From DASRHT01 sp035650355 (GTDB taxonomy: Bacteria > Chloroflexota > Ktedonobacteria > Ktedonobacterales > Ktedonobacteraceae): DNA of 64,000 nt. This document shows, piece by piece, positions 35,001 through 42,889 of this stretch. Each line of letters begins with the position of its first letter. Position 1 is the first letter of the stretch. The stretch is taken from NCBI GenBank assembly GCA_035650355.1, contig DASRHT010000118.1, positions 8,468 through 72,467 of the forward strand, in the 5' to 3' direction. A model generated the notes under the pieces. That model saw only the letters and a list, made by a program, of their open reading frames with translations, did not search any database and had not been told where the DNA came from. The position numbers were made by a program, and so were the translations under genes.

Positions 35001-35047
35001 GGGTGAGGTGTCAACAATGGGCTTCGCCCATTGTTGACACCTCACCC
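35001..35047. repeat. Perfect 22-bp palindromic hairpin with 3-nt loop
   Basis: Arms at 35001-35022 and 35026-35047 are exact complements around TTC. The left arm begins GGGTGAGGTGTCAAC. It lies 245 bases past the end of the YihY gene. No T-run follows on either strand, so a terminator is not the best reading; a fold-back element or RNA-processing site is possible. Confidence 0.75.
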
Positions 35048-35170
35048 AAACGATTTTTGAGCGCCGCAGGCGCGAGCACTTATGGAGAAAAAAGCAAAGC
35101 GCACCGCAATCAGATACACTTTAAACGGGACTTAGGTTTTCGCTTAGACGAAAGGTGGAAGGCGCTAAAG

Positions 35171-35185
35171 CGGACGCGATCAATC
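35171..35185 (+). repeat. Dispersed 15-mer repeat C, copy 5
   Basis: CGGACGCGATCAATC, preceded by GGCGCTAAAG. The same GCGCT-AAG-CGGACG context occurs at 33833-33857. The outer bases differ from the other copies by 1-3 positions. Confidence 0.5.
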
Positions 35186-35292
35186 GGGTCGGTACGGTAT
35201 TCAATGCAATTGTAAACGAAGGGCAAGGGGGCTGGGCGTGGGTGGATAATGCAACCTCACGCTTGCCCTGACTTGCCCAAACAGTGAAGATG

Positions 35293-36246
35293 CTAATCGC
35301 TCTGGCTGGCTCGCGTAATCAGGTCGTGTGTTGTAGGAGGAATCTTCTCGATGAAGAAGGCGTTAACCTCAGCTCCCAGCAGCACTACGACTGCCATAAA
35401 GTAGAAGAACGCGAGCAGTATCAGCACGAATCCCACCTGGCCGACGTAGCCGCTCATGAAGGAGCGCGTGTAGAGCGGGAAGATCACAAGCCAGATTTGC
35501 AGCGCAACCGCCGCGGTAACAGCGCCCGGCCAGCATGACCGCAGCCGATACTGAAGAGTGTTCATCGTGACGCGCCGGTTGGGTACGAAAGCGTAGATGA
35601 TTTCAAACAGCAGGAATGAGACGATCAAGCTGCTGAGAATACCTCCTATGCGGGAAAGCATGCTAGGATTGGTGCTGATGGGCGAATTTTGCAGGATAGC
35701 AACGATCTGGTCTGGAATGAGAGAGGCCAGTACCAGCACAGGGGTTAGCACAATAAACACAAAGAGCATGATAATCGCCATGATATTTTTTTTGCCCTGT
35801 GGGCGGGGGCGCAGCCGGTAGATGAGATCGAAACATACTTCTAAGAGCGTAAAGAGGCGCGAGCCGACAAAAATGGCCATGACAATCGCGATCAGCGCCA
35901 GAGCGCCAGAGGCGCTTGTCAGCTTGCTGGCCGCCGAACTCAGCACTTCTTGCGACGAGAGCGGGCCGGGTAATGCTTTGGCGAGATGACCAATCAGAGT
36001 CGTAGCAGCTTTATGGTCCAGGCCGCCGATAAAGCCGCCGAGAATAGCCAGCAGGAGAATCGCAATCGGCACGATGGCAGTGATCAGACTGAAGGCCAGA
36101 GCCTGTGCCAGATGGAACGACCAGTCGTTATAAAATTTTTTCGTAAAGCGTGCAAACGGCCTGGTTTCTGCTTTGACGGTGTCGACCGCCTCCGCTGCAC
36201 TTTGCCTGACATCATCAGGACTTGCCGTCTGTCTTCTTGTAGTCAT
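35293..36246 (-). CDS. YihY/BrkB-family membrane protein
   Basis: A 317-residue integral membrane protein of the YihY/virulence factor BrkB family. The characteristic N-terminus FARFTKKFYNDWSFHLAQAL then AFSLITAIVPIAILLLAI lies in the first helix, and RLRPRPQGKKNIMAIIMLF in the middle. Five to six membrane helices are visible up to residue 295. The family was once called tRNA-processing RNase BN, but that name is wrong; its function is unknown, with proposed roles in the envelope or transport. GAGGAAGG precedes the ATG at 36246. It stands alone on the minus strand. Confidence 0.85.
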   Translation of the reverse strand: MTTRRQTASPDDVRQSAAEAVDTVKAETRPFARFTKKFYNDWSFHLAQALAFSLITAIVPIAILLLAILGGFIGGLDHKAATTLIGHLAKALPGPLSSQEVLSSAASKLTSASGALALIAIVMAIFVGSRLFTLLEVCFDLIYRLRPRPQGKKNIMAIIMLFVFIVLTPVLVLASLIPDQIVAILQNSPISTNPSMLSRIGGILSSLIVSFLLFEIIYAFVPNRRVTMNTLQYRLRSCWPGAVTAAVALQIWLVIFPLYTRSFMSGYVGQVGFVLILLAFFYFMAVVVLLGAEVNAFFIEKIPPTTHDLITRASQSD

Positions 36247-36387
36247 AAATTTCCTTCCTCATTATCTACCCGACGCATAAAAAGATGCTTCATTGCATAA
36301 CCAACAGAAAAAGGAATCAATGAGGGATAACATCCTTCTTGACAATAAGTTCACGGACCGGGAAACTAAACAGTTTCAATCGAAACC

Positions 36388-36416
36388 TTTTCATTGCTCT
36401 GCTGGCACGTTATAAT
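36388..36416 (+). promoter_or_regulatory. Promoter of the MBL-S2P-HD-scpA operon
   Basis: TTTTCA at 36388-36393, a 17-bp spacer and a perfect TATAAT at 36411-36416. It is 50 bases before the first start codon. Confidence 0.6.
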
Positions 36417-36465
36417 AGGGGCAGCTAAACGTCTTGATACAGGTTTATAGCAGGAGCAAAGTACG

Positions 36466-37368
36466 ATGGCTGACAGGCGGCGTTTTCTGGTGCGTTTTTG
36501 GGGAGTGCGCGGGAGTTACCCGACTCCAGGACCGCACACGCTGCGTCATGGGGGCAATACCTCGTGCGTTGAAGTGCTCGCCGGTGAGCATACCCTGATC
36601 TTTGATGCAGGAAGCGGCATTATTCGCCTGGGAGAAGAGTTGATGAGACGCGCTAACGGCATGCAGCAACTTGACCTCTCGTTATTCCTCACACATGGTC
36701 ATAGCGATCATCTCATCGGCTTTCCTTTCTTCGCCCCCCTGTTTGACCCTCGCACCAACCTGCATCTCTTCGGCCCGCAGCTCGCAGATCGGGACATAAA
36801 ACAGGTCATAACCCCATTCGTCTCTCCTCCGTATTTCCCCGTGGAAAGTGATCGCCTTCCATCGAACCGCGTGTTTTATACTGTGACCGATAGGCAATGT
36901 ATTAGCTGGAATAATCATAAGCCGGTAGTAGATGATGGGGTTGTTTTATCGCACGATGGCGCTCATGTGCAGGTGAGAACCCTGTTCACGCAGAGCCATC
37001 CCCTCAATGGAGCGGTGGTGTATCGGATTGAACACGCGGGCAGAAGCGTCGTTTATGCAACGGATATCGAGTGGAGCAGCGGATGCGAAGACGAATTTCT
37101 GACCTTTATAAAGGGAGCGGACCTGTTAATCCACGATGCGCAATATACCGCGTCTGATTATCAGCAGGTCAAGCACGGTTATGGTCATAGCACTATTGAG
37201 ATGGCTGTAGAAGCGGCAATAGCTGCGCATGTGGGGGAATTGATCTTATTTCACCATGAACCAACGTATGACGATAAGCAGTTGGATACTATGGAAGCGG
37301 AGGCTCAGGCTCGCTTTGCTCATACACGTTCTGCGTGTGAAGGCATGGAAATTGATCTGTTAGTATAA
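36466..37368 (+). CDS. MBL-fold metallohydrolase
   Basis: A 300-residue metallo-beta-lactamase-fold protein with the zinc motif LTHGHSDHLIGFPFF (about residues 76-90), an N-terminal FWGVRGSYPTPG segment, and later YATDIEWSSGCEDEF and DAQYT, HSTIEMA. The FWGVRGS start is typical of the branch related to RNase Z and cyclic-nucleotide phosphodiesterases, but this group has no defined role. First gene of a four-gene operon; the site-2 protease gene follows after 18 bases. The ATG lies 50 bases downstream of a good promoter. Confidence 0.85.
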   Translation: MADRRRFLVRFWGVRGSYPTPGPHTLRHGGNTSCVEVLAGEHTLIFDAGSGIIRLGEELMRRANGMQQLDLSLFLTHGHSDHLIGFPFFAPLFDPRTNLHLFGPQLADRDIKQVITPFVSPPYFPVESDRLPSNRVFYTVTDRQCISWNNHKPVVDDGVVLSHDGAHVQVRTLFTQSHPLNGAVVYRIEHAGRSVVYATDIEWSSGCEDEFLTFIKGADLLIHDAQYTASDYQQVKHGYGHSTIEMAVEAAIAAHVGELILFHHEPTYDDKQLDTMEAEAQARFAHTRSACEGMEIDLLV

Positions 37369-37386
37369 AGGATTGCGTGAAAGCTG

Positions 37387-38127
37387 ATGATAAATGTTTT
37401 GCTGGCATTCATGATTATTGTTGCGTTTCTTGCGGCAATTGTACTACACGAGTATGCGCATGCAGTGATGGCCTACTGGTTAGGTGATCGTACGCCACAG
37501 GCCGAAGGGCGACAAACGCTGAGCCTGCGCGCCCACGTTGATCCCGTTGGATTGTTGATGTGCATTATTCTGGCCTTTCAGCCTGTGCCCGGTCCAATGG
37601 GGTTGGGATGGGGAAAGCCCGTCAAGCCCGATCCCTGGAAATTGCGCCCCGGCGCTAATTTTGGCGTTTTGCTAGTGGCGCTGGCCGGACCCATTTTTAG
37701 TTTAATCGTCGGCATCGTCACAGCTATAGTGGTACGCTTCTCAGCTCCATTTCTCTTTACTAACAATCCCGTTACTCCATACGTTCTTCAATTCCTCACC
37801 GTCTTCGCCTGCATCAATATCGGGCTGGTGCTGCTCAATCTGTTACCTTTCTATCCTCTTGATGGCTATCAGATCCTGTATACCTTGCTTCCCAGCAAGC
37901 AGGCGGTGGGGTTTGCCAGATCGGCGGCGTATGGGCCGTTTATCATCCTGGGCATATTTTTCTTGATACCTTTTCTGGCAACTCTGGCCGGTCTTGGTGA
38001 TTTTCCGCTCTTCCATCCTGCATCGCTGATATTGCAAGGAGCTGTCAGCGTGGTGGCATTGATCTTTGGCGGCCCATTTCCGACCGCTTTACAGTTTATT
38101 GTGGGCTTCTATTTCTATCCGCATTAA
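37387..38127 (+). CDS. Site-2 protease-family metalloprotease
   Basis: A 246-residue intramembrane zinc protease of the M50 family. HEYAH (about residues 22-26) in the first helix holds the zinc ligands and the Glu. The second motif NLLPFYPLDG near residue 155 supplies the third ligand Asp; most members have NLLPxPPLDG, so the Phe-Tyr here is a small variation. Five membrane helices are expected. There is no PDZ domain, as in the small Chloroflexota and Thermotoga-type enzymes. It may cleave membrane-bound regulators. Members of this short class commonly neighbour scpA; the substrate is unknown. Confidence 0.88.
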   Translation: MINVLLAFMIIVAFLAAIVLHEYAHAVMAYWLGDRTPQAEGRQTLSLRAHVDPVGLLMCIILAFQPVPGPMGLGWGKPVKPDPWKLRPGANFGVLLVALAGPIFSLIVGIVTAIVVRFSAPFLFTNNPVTPYVLQFLTVFACINIGLVLLNLLPFYPLDGYQILYTLLPSKQAVGFARSAAYGPFIILGIFFLIPFLATLAGLGDFPLFHPASLILQGAVSVVALIFGGPFPTALQFIVGFYFYPH

Positions 38128-38139
38128 CGCGCTACTAAT

Positions 38140-38679
38140 ATGAAAAGCATTACCTGGTTGCAAGCTATTGGATATCGTCTGGGGCAGGTACGCCAGCAAC
38201 TTGGCTTTGTAAGCCCCTTATCGACCGAAGAGTATACGGAGGTGGCGCGTCGGCTGCCTCCGCCAGCGTTGCGTCTCTTTCGCACTATGTCGCAGGCCGA
38301 CCAGCGCCATAGCCTGCGCGTATTTCTGGGATTGCAAGCTCGCGGCTATAGCGATGACGATCTGCTGGCCGCAGCGCTTTTGCATGATGTTGGCAAGGCC
38401 GAAGGGCGCGTACCGTTCTGGACGCGCCCGGCCATTGTGATTGGCAAAAAATGTATTCCGCGCTTGCTGAATTCGTTGGTGAAGTCGCCGCTCGCTCCAG
38501 GTAAAGAGTCTATGCCACGGTGGCAGCGTTCGCTCAGCTATGCCTGGTGGCATGCCGAAGTTGGCGCGCAGCTCGCAGCCGATGCAGGATTATCGGAGCG
38601 GGCTGTTCTCTATATTCGCACGCATCATCAGCCAGATGGTCCCGCGGCGGCGCTACATGTTGTGGATGAGGTGTCATAG
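38140..38679 (+). CDS. HD-domain protein
   Basis: A 179-residue protein with an HD phosphohydrolase domain. His lies in the segment DQRHSLRVF, then LLHDVGKAEGR (about residues 84-94) supplies the HD pair, HAEVGAQLAADAGL a later His, and HHQPDGP the last metal ligand. Such domains bind metal and cleave phosphate from nucleotides or cyclic dinucleotides; the substrate is unknown. It lies between the site-2 protease and scpA genes, whose start is two bases beyond its stop. GTG 38679 overlaps the stop, so translational coupling is likely. Confidence 0.78.
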   Translation: MKSITWLQAIGYRLGQVRQQLGFVSPLSTEEYTEVARRLPPPALRLFRTMSQADQRHSLRVFLGLQARGYSDDDLLAAALLHDVGKAEGRVPFWTRPAIVIGKKCIPRLLNSLVKSPLAPGKESMPRWQRSLSYAWWHAEVGAQLAADAGLSERAVLYIRTHHQPDGPAAALHVVDEVS

Positions 38680-38681
38680 TG

Positions 38682-39521
38682 ATGTTAGAGCAGATCGGTA
38701 CAGATGAACTCGCTTTAAGTCAGAGCCAGCAGGAACGCTACGTGGTCCACCTGCCTGTTTTTGAGGGACCGCTCGACTTGCTGTTGCACCTGATCGAGAA
38801 ACGGCAAATGGAGATTACCACCGTTTCGCTGGTGGCTGTGACCGATCAGTACCTTGCCTATCTCCAGCAATGGGAGGCCGAAGTGCTGCCCCTGGCTAAC
38901 ATGGCGGCCTTTGTCTCGATTGCCGCTCGCCTCCTCTTTATCAAATCGCAGAGCCTCCTGCCTCAGACCGGCAAAGTGGAGGTCGGGAGCGAGGCCGAAG
39001 ACGCCATTACTATGGCCGAAGAGTTGCAGCGTCACCTGATAGAGTACAAACAGGCCAAAGAGATTGCTACCATTTTGCGTCAGCGAGAGGAAGCAGGGTT
39101 ACAGACGCACGGGCGTTCCGGGCTGCTGGCAGGGATTGAGGCGCAACTGACCTGGACGCCTCCCACCCTGGTCGGCCTGGAAGCGCAATCGCTCGCCAGA
39201 GCTTTTCAGCGCCTGCTTGAGCTTCAGGCAAAGGACGCGGAAAATGGTAACGACCTCGTCCCTATCGCTCGTGTGCGTGTGAGCGAGCGCATCGCCGAGA
39301 TTATCAGCATCCTGCAAGAGCAACCATGCATCCTGCTTGAGGACGTGATTAAGAACGAGACCTCCCGCCTGGTGATTATTGTCACCTTTCTTGCCGTGTT
39401 GGAGCTATGGAAGTGGGAGCGCATTAGCGTGAAACAGGAAGACTTGCTGGGACCGATCAGGTTGGAGCGAGGGAAACGCTGGACCGAGGAGGGGAAGGAA
39501 GAGTACGAGGACTGGGGCTGA
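38682..39521 (+). CDS. scpA: Segregation and condensation protein A
   Basis: A 279-residue kleisin ScpA, a partner of SMC and ScpB in chromosome condensation. YVVHLPVFEGPLDLLLHLIEKRQMEI is the family N-terminus, which contacts SMC. LVAVTDQYLAYLQQ and VSIAARLLFIKSQSLLP follow. The C-terminal winged-helix region contains IVTFLAVLELWKWERISVKQEDL. ATG 38682 follows a GTG at 38679 in frame, and GAGGTG lies upstream. It is the last gene of the operon; the next gene is on the other strand, so scpB is not adjacent here, unlike in many bacteria. Confidence 0.93.
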   Translation: MLEQIGTDELALSQSQQERYVVHLPVFEGPLDLLLHLIEKRQMEITTVSLVAVTDQYLAYLQQWEAEVLPLANMAAFVSIAARLLFIKSQSLLPQTGKVEVGSEAEDAITMAEELQRHLIEYKQAKEIATILRQREEAGLQTHGRSGLLAGIEAQLTWTPPTLVGLEAQSLARAFQRLLELQAKDAENGNDLVPIARVRVSERIAEIISILQEQPCILLEDVIKNETSRLVIIVTFLAVLELWKWERISVKQEDLLGPIRLERGKRWTEEGKEEYEDWG

Positions 39522-39523
39522 TC

Positions 39524-40498
39524 TCAGACCTCGAAGGTATCCTGAGCCATACTATAGTTTTGCGTGCCATCCACTACATAAGCCAGGAGTTGATGCTTTC
39601 CGGGCGATAAGCGTCGCCGATTGAGCGTGAGGGTTGAGCCGAGCTGTAAAAAATTACCCATGTTCCCTAGAAACCAGGTGATACGGGTCGTGCCAATGGT
39701 ATTGCTAACATGGGCCTCAAAGGACAGCAAGGGGGCGTATCCATCATCATGAGCGGTTAACGAGATGTGCGGCCCGCCGCCATTCTTGCTAGTAAGTATC
39801 GAGGAAGGATGGTATGGGTTCCACAACGCAGGCTCAATAAATTCCTGCGCGGAGATGCTGCCGTACTGATCATCTTGCACCAGTCCAATGCCGATGAACC
39901 TGAGGGATGGATTGAGAATGTTATATCTATGCCCGCATGCCTCAGCTTTGTCGTCATACATGTACTCGTAGATTGGACCAACCCCCGCCACCGGATTGCC
40001 GGCCAGGTTTTCAGCCGCGATATGATAGTGGCCTGCAATAACTGGATTGCTGTTGATCCGCTGCTCGAAAGTGCCACCGATAGGGCTGGTGTGCGCGAAA
40101 AAGTGAAGGTCGCGCAACTGCTTACTGTACGCCAGGGCGAAGAGCGAGAGATTCGCATCCAGTTGCAGCGCGCGCAGTCCACGATCTATGCGCTCCAGAT
40201 TCACCAGCACAAACTGTTGTTGAATGGGATCGAGATCGTAGAAGTTTGCAGGTAGGCGTAACGAGGGCAGGTGTTCTAGTTGGCGTGCGTTATTCATGGC
40301 CTCAATCGCGTCGTAGGTGCTCCTGCTGTAGAGATAATCCGGTAAAGCTGGTGTATTAACGCAGCCTGTTTGTGGGGGTGAGAGGGCTACGATTTGATGC
40401 CGGTAAGTGAGCCAACCTGCGATTATGAGCAGGAATGAGAGAGAGAGTAGAAGAAAGGTTCGTTGTAGCAACCGCGTTTCATGCAATGGGAGCCTCAC
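39524..40498 (-). CDS. CAP/SCP-domain protein with membrane anchor
   Basis: A 324-residue protein from GTG 40498. One N-terminal membrane helix at about 13-33 (TFLLLSLSFLLIIAGWLTY), then an extracytoplasmic CAP (SCP/PR-1) domain: NLERIDRGLRALQLDANLSL, then LRDLHFFAHTSPIGGTFEQRI, IAAENLAGN and GHRYNILNPSLRFIGIGLV are all CAP hallmarks. A C-terminal beta domain of about 110 residues follows. CAP proteins in bacteria are secreted with unclear roles. The start is a choice: AAAGAG lies before GTG 40498. A longer in-frame TTG at 40627 would overlap the grpE promoter. Its 3' end abuts scpA on the other strand. Confidence 0.8.
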   Translation of the reverse strand: MRLPLHETRLLQRTFLLLSLSFLLIIAGWLTYRHQIVALSPPQTGCVNTPALPDYLYSRSTYDAIEAMNNARQLEHLPSLRLPANFYDLDPIQQQFVLVNLERIDRGLRALQLDANLSLFALAYSKQLRDLHFFAHTSPIGGTFEQRINSNPVIAGHYHIAAENLAGNPVAGVGPIYEYMYDDKAEACGHRYNILNPSLRFIGIGLVQDDQYGSISAQEFIEPALWNPYHPSSILTSKNGGGPHISLTAHDDGYAPLLSFEAHVSNTIGTTRITWFLGNMGNFLQLGSTLTLNRRRLSPGKHQLLAYVVDGTQNYSMAQDTFEV

Positions 40499-40607
40499 TT
40501 TATTCTCTTTATCTATGTATGTCGATATTATGTATCTCTCTATTTCTATCGGTAAATTGCAAGCGTTTTTGTAGGGGGGCAGAGACGAGGAGGATAGTAT
40601 CATAAAA

Positions 40608-40628
40608 CTTGACACAAAGTGGCTCAAT
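40608..40628 (+). promoter_or_regulatory. HAIR-like HspR operator on the grpE promoter
   Basis: The sequence CTTGACA-N7-GCTCAAT has the 7-7-7 geometry of the HspR site CTTGAGT-N7-ACTCAAG and matches it at 10 of 14 arm positions, including the CTTGA and CTCAA cores. It covers the -35 box and most of the spacer, so binding would block RNA polymerase. The same operon encodes HspR, so autoregulation is likely. Confidence 0.65.
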
Positions 40629-40637
40629 GTTTATACT
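40609..40637 (+). promoter_or_regulatory. Consensus promoter of grpE-dnaJ-hspR
   Basis: A perfect TTGACA at 40609-40614, a 17-bp spacer and TATACT at 40632-40637. The leader to grpE is about 70 nt. No CIRCE element was found. Confidence 0.85.
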
Positions 40638-40712
40638 GTAAGAGCAAAAAAAGCTCGCAAAAAACCGTATAGTTCAAGATAGAGAACACAGCTTGTAAGG
40701 AGAACGGAACCG

Positions 40713-41288
40713 ATGGAAGAATCCCGAGAGAGACAGGAGCAACCCATTACCGACGCGGAACAGGCCGCGGTGAATGCAGAGCAGCCAGAGGTCGCAATTG
40801 AGAATGCGATGGCCGCACGCATTGCAGAGCTGGAGGCACAGCTAGAACAGGCGCGGAGGGAGGCAGGAGAGAACTGGAACAAATATTTGCGCGAGCGAGC
40901 CGACATGGAAAACTACCGTAAACGCCAGGATCGTGTGGTGACGGAGCGTGTGCAGCAGCAGAAGAAGGCATTACTGCATAAATTATTGGGGGTCATCGAT
41001 GATGTCGAGCGAGGGCTTGTCTATCTGGATACCCTTGATCGTCAGGGGTTGCAGCAAGCCCTGCGTATGGTTCACTGGCGCATGAACGAAGTGATGCACA
41101 GCGAAGGACTCAATCCCGTTCCGACGGTAGGTGAGCCATTTAATCCGTATGTACATGAGGCGATAGAAGCTATAGAGAACAGTGACAAGCCGGAAGGAAC
41201 CATTGTCGAAGAAGTGCGCAAGGGATATACCCTCGGCGATGAGACGCTGCGTCCGGCCCAGGTGAAGGTGAGCATGGGAAGCAAGTAG
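40713..41288 (+). CDS. grpE: GrpE nucleotide exchange factor
   Basis: A 191-residue GrpE. An acidic N-terminal region (residues 1-40) is followed by the long dimerising helix (AARIAELEAQLEQARREAGE then NWNKYLRERADMENYRKRQD), four-helix bundle and beta domain (PVPTVGEPFNPYVHEAIEA, GYTLGDETLRPAQVKVS). It releases ADP from DnaK in the Hsp70 cycle. AAGGAG lies upstream of the ATG. It is the first gene of the operon grpE-dnaJ-hspR; dnaK is not in this window. The operon is probably repressed by HspR through the HAIR-like site. Confidence 0.96.
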   Translation: MEESRERQEQPITDAEQAAVNAEQPEVAIENAMAARIAELEAQLEQARREAGENWNKYLRERADMENYRKRQDRVVTERVQQQKKALLHKLLGVIDDVERGLVYLDTLDRQGLQQALRMVHWRMNEVMHSEGLNPVPTVGEPFNPYVHEAIEAIENSDKPEGTIVEEVRKGYTLGDETLRPAQVKVSMGSK

Positions 41289-41329
41289 CCATAGAGAAAT
41301 ACTATTCTTCTTAGGAAGAGGGCTGGGAT

Positions 41330-42340
41330 ATGGATTATAAAGATTATTACAAAATCCTCGGCGTGACGCGAACGGCGAGCGGGGAAGAGATCAAGAAAAG
41401 TTTTCGCAAACTAGCCCGTAAATACCATCCCGATGTCAATCCCGGCGATAAGAAGGCAGAAGAGCGATTCAAAGAAATCAACGAAGCATATGAGGTGCTG
41501 TCCGATGCCGATAAGCGGCGTAAGTATGACACGTTAGGTCCCAACTGGCAGGAGCAGTTTGGCCCCTTTGCCGGAACCAGGCGGACATACTCGCCCAACG
41601 GCGGTCGCGGTACGCCCTTTGATTTTGACACTGGTAACGCTGGTTTCTCCGATTTCTTCGAGGCTCTTTTTGGGCGGACCAATCAGACGGGGGCGCGTGG
41701 GATGCGAGATGATATCCGCAGGCGCGTGGGGGAGAACATCGATCAGCCCGTGGAAGTGACCATGTTAGAGGCGTATGTTGGTGGGACGCGTACCTTTAAC
41801 ATCCAGTCTACCGAAGTGTGTCCTGGCTGTCAGGGAACAGGCGAAATTGGCAACAGGCTCTGTCTGACCTGCAATGGGCAGGGGATGACGCCTCGCAACA
41901 AGCGGATTCAGGTCAAAATTCCTTCTGGCGTTGATAATGGCTCAAAGATTCGCGTCGCAGGCGAAGGGCAGCCGGGGATTGGTGGCGGCCCGCGCGGCGA
42001 CCTCTTTCTGGTGATTAGCATCAAGCCCGATTCCACATTTGAGCGCAAGGGAGACGACCTCTACACGGATGTGGAGGTGGAACTGGTCAAGGCGATGCTC
42101 GGCGGTGAAGTGCAGGTACCGGTGCCAGATGGGCGTAAGTTGATCCTCACCATCCCGCCCGAAACTCAGAATGACCGCACATTCCGCCTGGCTGGCAAGG
42201 GGATGCCTCACCTGCGCGGCGAGGGAAGCGGCAATCTCTATGCGCGCGTAAAAGTTGTGCTGCCGATGCATCTCTCTCAGGAGGAACGTGAGCTTTTTGA
42301 GAAACTGGCTCGTAGCCGGGGCGTTGAGGCGCATCAATAG
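41330..42340 (+). CDS. dnaJ: DnaJ co-chaperone with a shortened zinc region
   Basis: A 336-residue J-protein. The J domain (residues 1-70) includes YYKILGV and the HPD triad in KYHPDVNPGDKK. A G/F-rich linker follows (about 75-115). The zinc region has only two CxxC pairs, CPGCQGTG and CLTCNGQG (around residues 165-185), where canonical DnaJ has four. Two C-terminal beta domains follow (PSGVDNGSKIRVAGEGQPG; LKILTIPPETQNDRTFRLAGKGMP-like). It is thus intermediate between type I DnaJ and CbpA/type II. It stimulates DnaK and binds clients. It sits 41 bases after grpE and 23 before hspR. Confidence 0.93.
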   Translation: MDYKDYYKILGVTRTASGEEIKKSFRKLARKYHPDVNPGDKKAEERFKEINEAYEVLSDADKRRKYDTLGPNWQEQFGPFAGTRRTYSPNGGRGTPFDFDTGNAGFSDFFEALFGRTNQTGARGMRDDIRRRVGENIDQPVEVTMLEAYVGGTRTFNIQSTEVCPGCQGTGEIGNRLCLTCNGQGMTPRNKRIQVKIPSGVDNGSKIRVAGEGQPGIGGGPRGDLFLVISIKPDSTFERKGDDLYTDVEVELVKAMLGGEVQVPVPDGRKLILTIPPETQNDRTFRLAGKGMPHLRGEGSGNLYARVKVVLPMHLSQEERELFEKLARSRGVEAHQ

Positions 42341-42363
42341 CCGGGCGAAAGGAGCGTATTTTC

Positions 42364-42774
42364 ATGCCTGAGAAAAGTGATGGCGCATGGTACATCATCA
42401 GTGTCGCGGCGCAGAAGGCGGAGGTGCATGAGCAGACATTGCGTCATTACGAACGTCTGGGCCTGATCTCGCCCGCTCGCAAAGGAGATAGCCCTCATAG
42501 CCCTCGCCTCTATTCTGATCGCGATATCGAGCGCGTGGTGCAGATCCGACGCCTGATGCGTGATCTAGGCGTGAATCTTGCCGGTGTAGAGGCCATCCTG
42601 CATATGCGGGATCGCATGGAACAGATGCAAGAGGATCTCGAACGCGAAATGATGCAACTGCGCGATCAGCATGCGGCGGAAACGCGGCGGCTCAAAGAAA
42701 TCATCGAGCGGTTGCAGCGTGGCCTGAATCCCTCCGATAACATCATCATCCATACTGACAATCCCCTGTTATAA
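42364..42774 (+). CDS. hspR: HspR, MerR-family heat-shock repressor
   Basis: A 136-residue MerR-type regulator. The winged helix begins YIISVAAQKAEVHEQTLRHYERLGLISP, followed by RLYSDRDIERVVQIRRLMRDLG. A C-terminal coiled coil (about 80-120) dimerises it. The start and helix match HspR of Streptomyces and Mycobacterium, which binds DNA only together with DnaK and represses the dnaK operon. It is the third gene of grpE-dnaJ-hspR, and a HAIR-like site overlaps the operon promoter, which supports the assignment over another MerR protein. dnaK would supply the co-repressor from elsewhere. Confidence 0.88.
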   Translation: MPEKSDGAWYIISVAAQKAEVHEQTLRHYERLGLISPARKGDSPHSPRLYSDRDIERVVQIRRLMRDLGVNLAGVEAILHMRDRMEQMQEDLEREMMQLRDQHAAETRRLKEIIERLQRGLNPSDNIIIHTDNPLL

Positions 42775-42776
42775 AT

Positions 42777-42832
42777 GCCACGGGGACCAGGTTATACACT
42801 TGAACAAATGATGCTGGTTATCTCCCCGTGGC
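42777..42832. terminator. Imperfect hairpin at convergent gene ends
   Basis: GCCACGGGGA at 42777-42786 pairs with TCCCCGTGGC at 42823-42832; CCAG/CTGG further inside can extend the stem. It lies between the hspR stop and the GH3 gene on the other strand. No T-run. Confidence 0.5.
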
Positions 42833-42889
42833 GACGGAAGCCCATGCGGGCATCATGCCCATTGCCTCGCTCTCTCTCTCCGATGGGTC

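Larger units (their letters stand above)
34621..35292. other. Intergenic region with repeats
   Basis: 672 bases without a credible gene. It would contain the promoter of the lipoprotein operon (minus strand, AT-rich near 34670-34700), a perfect 22-bp hairpin at 35001-35047, and one copy of repeat C at 35171-35185. No transposase remnant was recognised. Confidence 0.5.

Noticed and set aside
40560..40712. A CIRCE (HrcA) element before grpE
   Set aside because: No TTAGCACTC-N9-GAGTGCTAA match; the HspR-like HAIR site is the better reading.
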